Below are positions 36,527-49,133 of a stretch of 64,000 nt of DNA, in pieces. The stretch's first letter is position 1. Every line of letters begins with the position of its first letter. Both the position numbers and the translations under genes were made by a program. This stretch comes from Streptococcus sp. LPB0220 (GTDB lineage: Bacteria; Bacillota; Bacilli; Lactobacillales; Streptococcaceae): NCBI RefSeq assembly GCF_008727815.1, contig NZ_CP044230.1:1410001-1474000 (forward strand). Reading direction: 5' to 3'. The notes below the pieces were generated by a model. It was not told the DNA's origin and made no database searches. It saw only the letters and a list, made by a program, of their open reading frames with translations.

Positions 36527-37537
36527 ATGTCTCAAACCATTTATTTCGGTACCTATACCAAAAAAGAATCCAAAGGAATATACAAGGCACAATTTGACCC
36601 TGAAACAGGGACATTGAACCATCTGGAACTAGTGGCAGCTGAGCCCAATCCAACCTATATCGCCTTTTCTGAAAAAGGCAACCTCTATAGCGTCGGAGCT
36701 GAAGAGGGAAAAGGAGGAATCGCAAGTTTTACAGCTGATTTTCAGCCGCTCAATCACGTTGTTGAAGAGGGAGCTCCACTCTGCTATGTCTCTGTCGATG
36801 ACAAGCGCCAACTCGTATACGGAGCCAACTATCACAAAGGGCAAGTGCTCGTCTACAAGATAGAAGACGACGGCCAGCTGAGCTTCATCGACCAAGACAC
36901 TCACGAAGGCAAGGGACCACACGAAAACCAAGCCAGTCCCCATGTTCACTTCGCTGATCTGACACCAGATCAGTACCTGATCACGTGTGACCTAGGAACA
37001 GATAGTTTGCATGTCTATGATGTCAGCGAGGAAGGAAATCTAACCCTGATCAATCAGTATCAAACAGCCCCAGGGGCAGGACCTCGTCACCTGGTCTTTC
37101 ATCCTCACTATAAGACTGCTTATCTCATCAATGAATTAAATGCTACGATCGATGTGCTCTTTTATGACGGTATGGGTGAATTCGAACACTTCCAAACTGT
37201 TTCCACACTTCCATCAGACTACGATGGTCAAAAATGGGCTTCTGCGATCAAGCTCTCAGCTGATGGAAAATTCCTTTATGCCTCTAACCGTGCACACAAT
37301 TCTATTGCTGTATTTGAAGTGATTGCTGACGGGAGCTTGAAACTTATCGAGATCGTCCCAACAGGTGGCCTAAATCCTCGTGATTTCACCCTCAGTCCCG
37401 ATCAACACTACCTCATTGCAGCCCATCAAGATTCCCCAAATGCCACTGTCTTCAAACGTGATCCAGCTACTGGACGTTTGTCTTCACTATCCCATGACTT
37501 TTACGTTCCAGAAGCCGTTTGTACCGTTTTTCATTAA
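36527..37537 (+). CDS. Lactonase family protein (6-phosphogluconolactonase-like beta-propeller)
   Basis: A 336-residue YkgB-type seven-bladed propeller. GTYTKKESKGIY, PTYIAFSEKGNLYSVGAEEG, PHVHFADLTPDQYLITCDLGTDSLHVY, GPRHLVFHPHYKTAYLINEL and GLNPRDFTLSPDQHYLIAAHQDS are the repeating blades. These proteins hydrolyse 6-phosphogluconolactone in the oxidative pentose phosphate pathway in some bacteria. AGGTGACC precedes the ATG with a -10 GATATAATA upstream. Divergent from the AI-2E gene. Confidence 0.88.
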   Translation: MSQTIYFGTYTKKESKGIYKAQFDPETGTLNHLELVAAEPNPTYIAFSEKGNLYSVGAEEGKGGIASFTADFQPLNHVVEEGAPLCYVSVDDKRQLVYGANYHKGQVLVYKIEDDGQLSFIDQDTHEGKGPHENQASPHVHFADLTPDQYLITCDLGTDSLHVYDVSEEGNLTLINQYQTAPGAGPRHLVFHPHYKTAYLINELNATIDVLFYDGMGEFEHFQTVSTLPSDYDGQKWASAIKLSADGKFLYASNRAHNSIAVFEVIADGSLKLIEIVPTGGLNPRDFTLSPDQHYLIAAHQDSPNATVFKRDPATGRLSSLSHDFYVPEAVCTVFH

Positions 37538-37631
37538 GTCGTTTCAGTTGTCAAACCTTTTAAAAAATGATTAAATAGATGAGAAAAAGGCGTGAGCCTG
37601 ACTTCACAACTTATATTTTAGGAGCCATAAC

Positions 37632-37817
37632 ATGAATCCATTGGACTTATTTAACCAAGTGAAAGAGATGATCGAAAAGAAAGATTTCGATGCTGCCAAG
37701 AAATTTGTCGAAGACAACAAAGACAACCTCGGTGATTATCTTGAACAAGCAAAAGGACTTGTTTCAGGAAACGAAATGGTCAGCGGTGCCTTGGACAAAC
37801 TGAAAGGCTTGTTCTAA
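37632..37817 (+). CDS. Small helical protein of unknown function (61 residues)
   Basis: A charged, Lys/Asp-rich 61-residue helical protein (NPLDLFNQVKEMIEKKDFDAAKKFVED...) with two amphipathic helices and a C-terminal GALDKLKGLF. The start follows TTTTAGGAGCCATAAC, with the Shine-Dalgarno AGGAG 8 bases from the ATG. It is conserved-looking among streptococci, but no role is known to me. Confidence 0.72.
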   Translation: MNPLDLFNQVKEMIEKKDFDAAKKFVEDNKDNLGDYLEQAKGLVSGNEMVSGALDKLKGLF

Positions 37818-37868
37818 AAGAACTGCTCCTCAACCATGTGTTGGGGAGTTTTTGTTTGAGCCGATCGC

Positions 37869-37903
37869 AAAAAAGATCCTTGAGAAAACTCAAGGATCTT
37901 TTT
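37869..37903. terminator. Bidirectional terminator between the 61-residue gene and eno
   Basis: A perfect stem GATCCTTGAG / CTCAAGGATC around AAAA, with A and T runs on either side. Confidence 0.93.
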
Positions 37904-37919
37904 AGTCTAGTAAACTAGC

Positions 37920-39227
<1,308 letters not shown>

Positions 39228-39423
39228 TTACTCTCCTTATTGAGTTATATTTTTTACTCCTCTATCATATCGTAATTAGGCTATTTTTTCAAGAAAAAAC
39301 AAGGAAATCTACGAAAATTGAGAAGTTTTTAACAAGAAAACGGTTCCACTATCTTATTTTCTGCCATTTCCCCTCCTTATTTAATTTTTTCGCATTCTTC
39401 TACTCTTCTGCTACGCTTTATGC

Positions 39424-39429
39424 TATACT
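39424..39429 (+). promoter_or_regulatory. Extended -10 of the YueI gene, leaderless arrangement
   Basis: TGC-TATACT is followed by exactly six bases and then the ATG at 39436. No Shine-Dalgarno is possible. Confidence 0.6.
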
Positions 39430-39435
39430 AAACTT

Positions 39436-39888
39436 ATGACAGATATTAATAAAACGATTTTAGAAAAAGCTGCTGGTCCTACTCGATTCAATCCGGATGA
39501 GCAGCGTCGATTTTTGGAGACTTATGAGGAGCGGGTGATTGCTTCATGCACCTTGGAGGAGGCAAGGGACAATCTCTATTTGGAGCACTATTCTTCAATT
39601 CTTACGAATATTTCAGAACGCTTTGAACCTGTATTGGTCAAGATTTCGCCTGCCTTGGATGAAAGCAGCCAACTTCAATATTTGAAAAAAACAAAGGATC
39701 TTGGTCTTGTGGCAAGCATTGTTTCAGATGACTGTCGCCACTCTCCCTTTGGTCTCATCATCCATACTGATCATCCATCTGGAATTTCTCCAACCGATAT
39801 CAGCCTCCAGTATCCAAATTTGTTTGAAAAGAAAGAAGAGAGCACAGCACCTGAAAAAAAATCATTTTGGAAACGCCTCTTTGGCTAA
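39436..39888 (+). CDS. YueI family protein (DUF1694)
   Basis: A 150-residue protein with the YueI/DUF1694 pattern: N-terminal NKTILEKAAGPTRFNPDEQRRFLETYEERVI, central LYLEHYSSILTNISERFEPVLVKISPALDES, and a basic C terminus (KKSFWKRLFG) that may contact the membrane. Function unknown. It probably starts directly at the transcription start. The terminator is at 39896-39930. Confidence 0.82.
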   Translation: MTDINKTILEKAAGPTRFNPDEQRRFLETYEERVIASCTLEEARDNLYLEHYSSILTNISERFEPVLVKISPALDESSQLQYLKKTKDLGLVASIVSDDCRHSPFGLIIHTDHPSGISPTDISLQYPNLFEKKEESTAPEKKSFWKRLFG

Positions 39889-39895
39889 AGAAAGA

Positions 39896-39930
39896 ACCAA
39901 TTGAAAAGGAATTTCCTTTTCAATTGGTTT
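39896..39930. terminator. Bidirectional terminator between YueI and glycerate kinase genes
   Basis: A perfect stem AACCAATTGAAAAGGAA / TTCCTTTTCAATTGGTT with T run on one side and A on the other. Confidence 0.93.
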
Positions 39931-39931
39931 T

Positions 39932-41047
39932 TTAGTTTGCTTTCATTTTTAAGAGGTTACCAATATTTCGAGCACAGGAAATCAGATTCCTTTCAGCATG
40001 AGTGAGTGCATCTGCCACCTCACAAGGACCTGGTACAATAGAGAAGGCAGCCTCAATATGATGACTTGGGAAAGCTGGCAAATCCTCTGCTAAGCCGCCA
40101 CAAATAGCAAGCACTGGGATCTTCTCTGGTGTTCGTTTGGCTACCCCGACAGGAGCTTTTCCAGACAAAGATTGGAGGTCCATCCTACCTTCTCCCACGA
40201 CGACCAGATCCGCTTTTTGAACCTTACGATCGAAGTCGATTAGATCCAAACTTTTCTCAATTCCTGAGGAAATCTGACCTCCCGCAAAAGCAACCAAGCC
40301 TGCTGCCATGCCACCTCCAGCTCCGGCGCCAGCCATGGACAATATTCGTGCATCTGCTAGCTGGTAAAAATCCTGCATAGCCTGGTCGACAGCTGGAAAC
40401 AGAAGGGGATTCAAACCCTTTTGCCCGCTAAAGATATAGGTTGCTCCTTGACTGCCACAGAGAGGATTGGTGACATCCGTTAAGACCAGGAGCTCGATGT
40501 CTTGTAAAGCATTTGGAACCGCACTGGTATCTATTCTATCCACACGACCGATCGAAGCACCTACAGGACGAAGCAGATGACCTTGGTCATCATAGAAGGC
40601 TACCCCTAGTCCGGCTGCCATCCCAATCCCACCATCATTGGTCGCTGAACCACCAATTCCCACACAGATCGTTTTAACCCCTTGGTCAACCAATTGCAAA
40701 ATCAGTTCACCAATTCCTCGTGTCTCTAGTTCTAGTGGATTGCGTTTTTCAGCTGGGATAGAGCCTAAGCCAACAAGAGAGGCCATCTCAAAAAATGCCA
40801 TCTCATCTTTTTGGTAGTAAGCCATTGAAACAGGCTTCCCAAATGGTCCTGTTACCTGAGTATGCTTCTTGGTTAAATTCAGAACGTCAGCGAGTGTATC
40901 CATGGTTCCTTCGCCACCATCCCCTATGGGAAGGAGGTCAAAAGTTGCATCTGGTAGAGCCTCTTGAAATCCTTTTTTTAAGGCTTCTGCTACTTGTTTG
41001 GCGGATAAGGATTCTTTAAATGAATCCGGTGCTAGTAGGATATGCAT
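39932..41047 (-). CDS. glxK: Glycerate kinase
   Basis: A 371-residue class II glycerate kinase (GlxK/GarK family). It begins MHILLAPDSFKESLSAKQVAEAL, has the nucleotide-binding loop GGEGTMDTLAD near residue 45, GIGGSATNDGGIGMAAGLG near 130, and GAGAGGGMAAGLVAF near 250. The product would be 2- or 3-phosphoglycerate. The ATG has GAAAGG upstream and overlaps serB by 16 bases. The link to serB is positional. Confidence 0.93.
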   Translation of the reverse strand: MHILLAPDSFKESLSAKQVAEALKKGFQEALPDATFDLLPIGDGGEGTMDTLADVLNLTKKHTQVTGPFGKPVSMAYYQKDEMAFFEMASLVGLGSIPAEKRNPLELETRGIGELILQLVDQGVKTICVGIGGSATNDGGIGMAAGLGVAFYDDQGHLLRPVGASIGRVDRIDTSAVPNALQDIELLVLTDVTNPLCGSQGATYIFSGQKGLNPLLFPAVDQAMQDFYQLADARILSMAGAGAGGGMAAGLVAFAGGQISSGIEKSLDLIDFDRKVQKADLVVVGEGRMDLQSLSGKAPVGVAKRTPEKIPVLAICGGLAEDLPAFPSHHIEAAFSIVPGPCEVADALTHAERNLISCARNIGNLLKMKAN

Positions 41048-41700
41048 GCTGTTTCCTTTCTATGCTGGTCTAGAATTTCAAGAACAAGGCTTAGATCCCT
41101 CGTTTCAATACGGTATGGAGCTCGTTCGGCAACGATCGGCTTTGCCATAAAGGCAATCCCGATTCCGGCTGTTTCAATCATGGGAAGATCATTGGCACCA
41201 TCTCCCATAGCAATCGTCTGACTTCGTGGAATATGATTTTCTCTCGCCCATGTCAGGAGAGAGTCTTTTTTTCTTTCAGGGGTCACAATCTCTCCGAGCA
41301 CTTTCCCTGTCAGACGGCCATCAAAAGTCTGCAAACGATTAGCACGAACCAGATCAATTCCTAAAGACTTCGCGATGGGATCGATAACTTCATGAAATCC
41401 CCCGGAAACAAGGCCAACCTTGTAACCTCTTTGATGAAGTTCCGTGATTAAGCTTTCAGCACCCGGCGTGACTTCCATCTGCTCCAAAATTTTCGGAAAG
41501 ATAGAGGCCTCTAATCCCTTCAATAAAGCAACACGCGCCTCTAAAGAGGCTGCAAAATCCAGCTCTCCATTCATTGCTTGGGCTGTAATCTCTGCTACTT
41601 TTTGTCCCACGCCAGCTTCTTGAGCTAGTAAATCAATTCCTTCTTGTTGGATCAAAGTTCCATCTACATCCATAACGAGGAGACCTGTTACTTCTTTCAT
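41032..41700 (-). CDS. serB: Phosphoserine phosphatase (HAD superfamily)
   Basis: A 222-residue HAD phosphatase: motif I DVDGTLI at residue 11, motif II in LVSGGFHEVIDPIA near 100, catalytic Lys region RKKDSLL, and motif III MGDGANDLPMIETAGIGIAF near 168. This set, with SGGF, is the SerB signature (last step of serine synthesis). It precedes and overlaps glycerate kinase by 16 bases, so the two are co-translated. Confidence 0.95.
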   Translation of the reverse strand: MKEVTGLLVMDVDGTLIQQEGIDLLAQEAGVGQKVAEITAQAMNGELDFAASLEARVALLKGLEASIFPKILEQMEVTPGAESLITELHQRGYKVGLVSGGFHEVIDPIAKSLGIDLVRANRLQTFDGRLTGKVLGEIVTPERKKDSLLTWARENHIPRSQTIAMGDGANDLPMIETAGIGIAFMAKPIVAERAPYRIETRDLSLVLEILDQHRKETACISY

Positions 41701-41776
41701 CGCTTTCCTTTCTTATTTCTTCCTTACTATACAAAAATAGGGTTTAAATTTCAAGTTTCAATGATGATTTGAAGAT

Positions 41777-41806
41777 AAAAAAACGACCTCCTAAAAGGTC
41801 ATTTTT
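41777..41806 (-). terminator. Terminator of ezrA
   Basis: Minus-strand stem GACCT-TTTAGG-AGGTC followed by a T run, 7 bases after the ezrA stop. Confidence 0.85.
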
Positions 41807-41812
41807 CTATTA

Positions 41813-43537
41813 TTAGAAGCGAATTTGCTCCCGGGTTTTTTCATATGAAGTTACAAAGCGATCGGTCACTCCAGCTTCTACCATCTCCAAAGCATCTGAG
41901 ATGACTTTGAAGGAAGCTGCATAGTCATATTCTCTTTCGAAAATATAAAGGGATTCATCAAAAGCTGCTTGCACATGATCATCAAATGAACGGTAACGGT
42001 TCGAGTATTGCAATAACTGCTCGGTTAAAGTAGCATTTTGTACAATTCGATAAGTCGCTTCTTCCAATTCATTCATATCATTGGTCAAAATATCTAACAA
42101 ACGATTGGTTGATTCGATGTTGATTTTATCCCCTTCCAACTCATCCATCAAAGCCTCTGTATTGTTGCTTGCTGTGAAGAATAATTCCAAGAATTCTTGA
42201 GGGATTCCTGGCAAGTTTCGTTTGTCCATATAGCGTTTAATGGCATGCAAACGGTTGGCATAGATATTAACTTTTTGGCGAGCATTGGCATCGTCTTTTT
42301 CAATTTTTGAAAGGGAATCACTTAAGCCAATTTGCTCATCTTCGATTTCTTTCAAGCGAGCTTCAATGGCTTCTAATTCTTCTTCTACGATAGAATAGGC
42401 CTTTTGTGTTTCAGATGAATCTTTCAAGGCATCTTCTACCACATTTTCTTGTGAAGATAGCTCAGCTTCCAACTCTTTTAACTGTTGGCTGAAAGCTTCA
42501 TTCAAGACGAATGTTTTACCAAGGCGTTCCACTTCTGCTGCAAGGTTGCTATTGTTATCTTTTGCGTGTTTCAAATAGCCAGGCAGTTGTTTCACTAACT
42601 TCTTCACAACTTTTTGTGATTCAATTTCACGGGTAAAGATGTGATACAAAGCATCGATTTCTTCTTGAATTTGTTCATTTTCGTAAATGGCATTGTCCAA
42701 TTCAAGGGCAGATACATTTGCCATATTGTTCTTCAAGGAAGCATGCAACTGTTGGAAACGAGATTCAATATCTGTTTCAGTGAAGTGGTAACCAGATTCC
42801 AAAAGCTTGCGGTAGCCACTTTCCAAATCCTCTAATTGGTCTGGAAGTTTTGCTTGAAGGGCAGTGGCAATTTCTGGCACTCGCTCAACAATTTGTTTTA
42901 AGGCTACAATATGATTTTCAGCTGTATCAAGGATTTCAGCCGCTTCAACAGGGTCACCTGAAGAATTCAAGGTTACAAATTGTGAGAACTCAGATTGAAT
43001 ATTTCCAATTTGTTTTTCAATTTCAGGAAGCGCACTGCCATAACGATCTGGGTCTGAAGTGACTTCTTTTTGAAGTTCTTCAAACATATCCAAGGCATGA
43101 ACCACACGACCGCTATTCTTTTGTTCCTGCTCTTCCAGATCAGAAAGGGCTTTGCGAATCGCCTTGATATCTTCGTCGATCAATTGGATCTGACTTTCGA
43201 TATTGTCAATGGCTTGTTTAGCCTTCATGAAACGGAAAGAATTATTATAGCCTTCCGCTTCAAACAGATTGTTTTCAATATCAGCAAATGAATTTAAGGA
43301 TAAATCTACCCATTTTTGATTCCATTCACGAAATGCAACTTGACTTTGACCAATCAAATGCATGTTTTTTACGGCCTCTACTTCATCGTTGACCGGAAGG
43401 TTGTATAACTTTTCTTTTCGTTCTTCCAGTGCTGCCAGTAAGGCTTCATTTCGTTTTCTCAAAATGACTGCAACCACATATCCTACAATCAAGATAAGGG
43501 CGACAATAAAGATGAGAACAATTAGTCCACTAGACAT
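41813..43537 (-). CDS. ezrA: Septation ring formation regulator EzrA
   Basis: A 574-residue cell division protein: one N-terminal membrane helix (residues 4-26, GLIVLIFIVALILIVGYVVAVIL) followed by a wholly helical, spectrin-like coiled-coil cytoplasmic domain. Length and topology match EzrA, which binds FtsZ and coordinates septal and peripheral wall synthesis in cocci. It is probably transcribed alone, 86 bases downstream of gyrB. Confidence 0.97.
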   Translation of the reverse strand: MSSGLIVLIFIVALILIVGYVVAVILRKRNEALLAALEERKEKLYNLPVNDEVEAVKNMHLIGQSQVAFREWNQKWVDLSLNSFADIENNLFEAEGYNNSFRFMKAKQAIDNIESQIQLIDEDIKAIRKALSDLEEQEQKNSGRVVHALDMFEELQKEVTSDPDRYGSALPEIEKQIGNIQSEFSQFVTLNSSGDPVEAAEILDTAENHIVALKQIVERVPEIATALQAKLPDQLEDLESGYRKLLESGYHFTETDIESRFQQLHASLKNNMANVSALELDNAIYENEQIQEEIDALYHIFTREIESQKVVKKLVKQLPGYLKHAKDNNSNLAAEVERLGKTFVLNEAFSQQLKELEAELSSQENVVEDALKDSSETQKAYSIVEEELEAIEARLKEIEDEQIGLSDSLSKIEKDDANARQKVNIYANRLHAIKRYMDKRNLPGIPQEFLELFFTASNNTEALMDELEGDKINIESTNRLLDILTNDMNELEEATYRIVQNATLTEQLLQYSNRYRSFDDHVQAAFDESLYIFEREYDYAASFKVISDALEMVEAGVTDRFVTSYEKTREQIRF

Positions 43538-43623
43538 ATAAAAACTCCTTCATCGTATTACTTGAACGTAATCCTAGTAATTATACCATAAAATATCCAT
43601 TAATGGGAAGCGTTCGGTGAATT

Positions 43624-45585
<1,962 letters not shown>

Positions 45586-46149
45586 CTATTCAAATATAAA
45601 CTGGTGTAAGTGTGGCATGGAATCAAATAAATAGGTCGAAAGCCCTGCAGCCTTTCCAGCTTCTATATCGATTGGACGATCTCCGATGACCAGACCGTCT
45701 TGAATACCATATTTTTCCTTCAAATAAAGCATAGAGGCTGGGTCTGGTTTTCGAGGAAAGCCCTCGTCTGCCGTTACAATCTCCGTAAAGTAGGGTGCAA
45801 TGCCTGTCTGTTCAATAAGGGTCAAAACTTGGCGATCCCGATGAGATACCAAAAAATGGCGTCCTCCATGTGCTTGGATCTCTTCTAGTAACTCTTTTGC
45901 TCCCTCAAATAAGACCGGCTCTTGCAAGCCCAAGGCTTCTTTTTTCTTGTATTCCGTACGAAAATTGGAAATATGAGGTGCAAAGGTTTGAATTGCATCC
46001 TGTGTTGAGATTTTTAATGCTGCATAAACAGAATCATGATCGGCTTTGATGTGAAAGTCCTTCAATGTCGCTACAAAGGCATTTGTGGACGTTTCGTAAT
46101 TATCCAATAGCGTCCCACCAAGATCCCATATAAAATCATGATAATTCAT
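45586..46149 (-). CDS. HAD family phosphatase
   Basis: A 187-residue HAD (beta-phosphoglucomutase-like) phosphatase: motif I WDLGGTLLDN with Asp-x-Gly-Gly in place of Asp-x-Asp, a cap segment, HRDR near 115, and motif III RKPDPASMLYLKEKYG plus VIGDRPIDIEAGKAAG near 150-170. In motif I (DLGG) the second Asp is missing, a YihX/Gph-like variant that could lower phosphatase activity. The start at 46149 has no Shine-Dalgarno; TATAAT is 7 bases upstream. Confidence 0.87.
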   Translation of the reverse strand: MNYHDFIWDLGGTLLDNYETSTNAFVATLKDFHIKADHDSVYAALKISTQDAIQTFAPHISNFRTEYKKKEALGLQEPVLFEGAKELLEEIQAHGGRHFLVSHRDRQVLTLIEQTGIAPYFTEIVTADEGFPRKPDPASMLYLKEKYGIQDGLVIGDRPIDIEAGKAAGLSTYLFDSMPHLHQFIFE

Positions 46150-46156
46150 AGTCAAT

Positions 46157-46162
46157 ATTATA
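46157..46162 (-). promoter_or_regulatory. Extended -10 of the HAD-gyrB operon, leaderless arrangement
   Basis: TGG-TATAAT on the minus strand, then seven bases to the ATG at 46149. Confidence 0.65.
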
Positions 46163-46186
46163 CCACAAATGGACAAAAAAAATAAG

Positions 46187-46222
46187 CTAAAACCCTCATT
46201 TAGGGGGGATTTTAGCCATTTT
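46187..46222. terminator. Bidirectional hairpin between the HAD and DJ-1 genes
   Basis: Stem GCTAAAATCCCCCC / GGGTTTTAGC-type bases around TAAATGA with T/A runs. It probably ends the DJ-1 transcript arriving from the right. The remaining bases to 46314 hold nothing recognisable. Confidence 0.75.
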
Positions 46223-46314
46223 TTACGGTCATTTCATTTTAAATCAAATAAAACTCATTTCACACTATAAAAAGTGATCTATCACCAGAAACCGTTGTGT
46301 CCAAAAGAGCCCTT

Positions 46315-46866
46315 TTATGCACCTCCAAAGACGTCCTGATAGAGCATTCCTTGCCGAAGGCTTTGGGCATCTCCTCCAAAATGATCCACCAAGGCATAAG
46401 CTAAGGCTAGGGCTGTTGAAGGACCACGACTGGTGAGAAGATTACCATCTTTCACCACTGTTTCTTTCTGATAATGGCCATCTTGAATCTCTTCTTCAAA
46501 GCCATCGTAACACGTATAGTGTTTATCTTTTAAGAGACCTGCACACGCCAAAACAATGGGGGCAGCACAAATTGCAGAGATGGTTTTTCCTTTGCCACTT
46601 TCTTCCTGAAGGGCTGTGATCAATTCTGCATTGTCCCTCAAATTCGCTGCTCCTGGCATCCCACCTGGTAAGAAGATTCCATCATAATCTGAAAGATCTC
46701 CACTCCAAAGGCGATCTACTTCCACTGTAATTTGGTGAGAACCTGTGACTGTTTCTTCCATGCCAATGAGGTCGCAGTCAATCCCAGCACGTCTCAAAAC
46801 ATCGACAATGGTCAAGGCTTCAATTTCTTCAAAACCGTTTGCTAAAATCGTTGCTACTTTTTTCAT
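46315..46866 (-). CDS. DJ-1/PfpI family protein
   Basis: A 183-residue DJ-1/ThiJ protein: MKKVATILANGFEEIEALTIVD with the conserved Glu near residue 14, LPGGMPGAANLRDN, the nucleophile elbow ISAICAAPIVLA (Cys near residue 99), and TSRGPSTALALAYALVDHFGG. Members are deglycases, chaperones or stress sensors; the specific role is not inferable. AAGGA lies before the ATG at 46866. Probably co-transcribed downstream of rodA (19 bases). Confidence 0.9.
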   Translation of the reverse strand: MKKVATILANGFEEIEALTIVDVLRRAGIDCDLIGMEETVTGSHQITVEVDRLWSGDLSDYDGIFLPGGMPGAANLRDNAELITALQEESGKGKTISAICAAPIVLACAGLLKDKHYTCYDGFEEEIQDGHYQKETVVKDGNLLTSRGPSTALALAYALVDHFGGDAQSLRQGMLYQDVFGGA

Positions 46867-46885
46867 TTTCATTCCTTCTTTCTAA

Positions 46886-48115
46886 CTATTGCGCCTTTTT
46901 AAGGACTACTTTTTTACGGATTGGAACCTCTTCTTCTGGTCCTTTCTTTTTACTACTATGATTATATATTGAGAGTACTAGGCCAATACCAATCATATTA
47001 CTAATAATAGAGGAACCTCCTTGTGAGATAAAGGGGAGAGGAATCCCCGTCAAGGGGAGAAGGCCCGTTACCGCTCCGACATTTTCAAAAATATGAAAGA
47101 CCAGCATCATAATAAATCCAATGGAAATATAGGTATAAAATTGGTTGTTGGACTGGAGGGTGATTTTTAAAATACGGTAAATCAGGGTCACATATAAAAT
47201 CAACAGCACCAGAGCTCCAACAAAGCCAAAGTCTTCTGCGACGACTGTAAAAATCATATCACTTTCCCTTACGGGAACCAATAAATTAGATACATTAAAT
47301 CCTTGACCAAAGAGTCCACCACTGGCAATGGCTAGCTGTCCTTGCGCCTGCTGGTAGGTGGTTGTTTGTGCATAGTCAAAAGGATTTAACCAGGCTAAAA
47401 TACGGTTCATTTGGTAGGTTGGCATCCCTACTTGCTGGTGCAGAAAAGCTCGCCCCCCTTCTGAAAGAAAGAGGAAGAGAAAGCCTGCTAATCCACCTGC
47501 CAGAAGCAAGATGACCGGCAAGATAATTTTCCAGGAAACTCCTGAAACGAGCACTAAGCCCGCAAAAATGGCCAAGAATACTAAGGCCGTTCCCAAGTCC
47601 TGTTGGAGAGCCAATAAGGCAAAGACCGGAATCGTATAGATGGTCAACTCTAGAATCAAAAACCAATCTTGTCGTAATAATCGCTCACGCCCCTTATTTC
47701 TTTGCAAAAATCGGACAATAGAGCGTGACAGCATCAGGATGAAGGGGATCTTCATAAATTCTGAGGGCTGAAATAAGGTGATGTTCCCATAAGCCACCCA
47801 GTTTTTAGCTCCTGTTGAAGCCACCAAGTTGGGATTATAAAAAACAAGAGGAAGAACCATCAAGGCCAAGCCTAGTAGGTAAAGAAAGGGAGTGATTTTC
47901 CAAAGAAATTTCGTACTAAAAATCGTCACAATCAGGCAAATGATACATCCCACACCAATCCAGGCCAATTGCTGCCCCAAAAAAGGCCACACCATTTGGG
48001 GATAATCATGAGAAACTGCCACATAAACGGATAAGATCCCAATCATAAGTAGGGTGAAGACAATTCCAATGATCGAATAATCCAGGTGGATCGTCCAAAA
48101 ATGATGTTTCTTCAT
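46886..48115 (-). CDS. rodA: Rod shape-determining protein RodA (SEDS glycosyltransferase)
   Basis: A 409-residue SEDS membrane glycosyltransferase with ten helices. NPNLVASTGAKNWV, FQPSEFMKIPFILML, LLALQQDLGTALVF (catalytic Asp) and GGLFGQGFN, VRESDMIFTVVAEDFGF, TGIPLPFISQGGSSIISNM are the SEDS motifs. RodA polymerises glycan for peripheral wall growth with a class b PBP. The C-terminal basic tail (IRKKVVLKKAQ) is cytoplasmic. An AAAGGAA site precedes the ATG. Confidence 0.95.
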   Translation of the reverse strand: MKKHHFWTIHLDYSIIGIVFTLLMIGILSVYVAVSHDYPQMVWPFLGQQLAWIGVGCIICLIVTIFSTKFLWKITPFLYLLGLALMVLPLVFYNPNLVASTGAKNWVAYGNITLFQPSEFMKIPFILMLSRSIVRFLQRNKGRERLLRQDWFLILELTIYTIPVFALLALQQDLGTALVFLAIFAGLVLVSGVSWKIILPVILLLAGGLAGFLFLFLSEGGRAFLHQQVGMPTYQMNRILAWLNPFDYAQTTTYQQAQGQLAIASGGLFGQGFNVSNLLVPVRESDMIFTVVAEDFGFVGALVLLILYVTLIYRILKITLQSNNQFYTYISIGFIMMLVFHIFENVGAVTGLLPLTGIPLPFISQGGSSIISNMIGIGLVLSIYNHSSKKKGPEEEVPIRKKVVLKKAQ

Positions 48116-48148
48116 TCACGTTCCTTTCTGTGAGAATCATCAAATTAA

Positions 48149-49129
48149 TTAATAGAACAACATCTGTAGAATCAAGCTAGATCCTGCCACACAGAACCAA
48201 GCAATCAAACCTACCAGAAGGGGGGCTGCTCCAGCCGAACGGAACTGTTTCCAAGAAACCTTGCTTCCGATTCCAACCAAGGCCATGGCCATAAAGAGGT
48301 GAGAAAGGTCCTTTAGGTAAGGAAGAACCACTTTAGGTACCAAGCCGATAGATGAAAGAATAGAAGCCACAATAAACCAAATGATGAACCAAGGAATAAT
48401 TTTCTTTAACATTCCTTTGTTTCTTCCTTGTTGCTTGCTCCGATACCATTTTAAACCGATCAAGCCCAAACAAACTGGTACAATCATCAGGGCGCGTGTC
48501 AACTTAACAATGGTCGCCATTTCACCCGCCGCCTTACTATAAGAAAATGCTGCTGCTACAACTGATGACGTATCGTTAATAGCTGTTCCTGACCAGAGGC
48601 CAAATTGAAAATTAGACATATGCCATAAATGCCCTAATACTGGAAAGATAAAGACAGCCAGAATGTTGAAGAAGAAGATAGTTGACATAGATAAGGCAAT
48701 TTCCTCTTCGTCTGCTTCAATGATCGGAGCAGCTGCTGCGATAGCAGATCCACCACAAATAGCCGTTCCAAATCCAATTAAGGTCCGTAGATGAGATTTC
48801 AGATGGAAGACTCTCCCAAAGATCATCGCTGCAAGAAAGGCAACTGTTATCGTTGGCAGACTAATCTTCAAAGAAGACAAGCCGGTAGAGGCAACCGTCG
48901 CAATCGGCAAGCTAAATCCCATGAAGATAATCGAATACTGCAATAATTTCTTACCGGACCAGTTCAGTCCTGGTCGTGAATTCTCTGGCAAATCTACTAA
49001 TTCATTGAGGACAATTCCTAAAATCAAAGCAAAGACACTGGAGCCAATGATGGGAAAGAAAGTTCCCAATAACATGGCACAAAGAGCCAGTACAAATGCA
49101 ATTGCAAGTCCAAATCCTTTATTTTTCAT
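48149..49129 (-). CDS. YeiH family (UPF0324) putative sulfate exporter
   Basis: A 326-residue protein with about ten helices, a match to the UPF0324/YeiH family: LIGFGTAICGGSAIAAAAPIIEADEEEIALSMS near 125-160 and GTAINDTSSVVAAAF near 190. Family members are predicted anion exporters; the sulfate link is weak. The start at 49129 (MKNKGFGLAIAFV) lies 4 bases after the dinG stop and has AAGGAATTGAG upstream. Confidence 0.88.
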   Translation of the reverse strand: MKNKGFGLAIAFVLALCAMLLGTFFPIIGSSVFALILGIVLNELVDLPENSRPGLNWSGKKLLQYSIIFMGFSLPIATVASTGLSSLKISLPTITVAFLAAMIFGRVFHLKSHLRTLIGFGTAICGGSAIAAAAPIIEADEEEIALSMSTIFFFNILAVFIFPVLGHLWHMSNFQFGLWSGTAINDTSSVVAAAFSYSKAAGEMATIVKLTRALMIVPVCLGLIGLKWYRSKQQGRNKGMLKKIIPWFIIWFIVASILSSIGLVPKVVLPYLKDLSHLFMAMALVGIGSKVSWKQFRSAGAAPLLVGLIAWFCVAGSSLILQMLFY

Positions 49130-49133
49130 TCTC

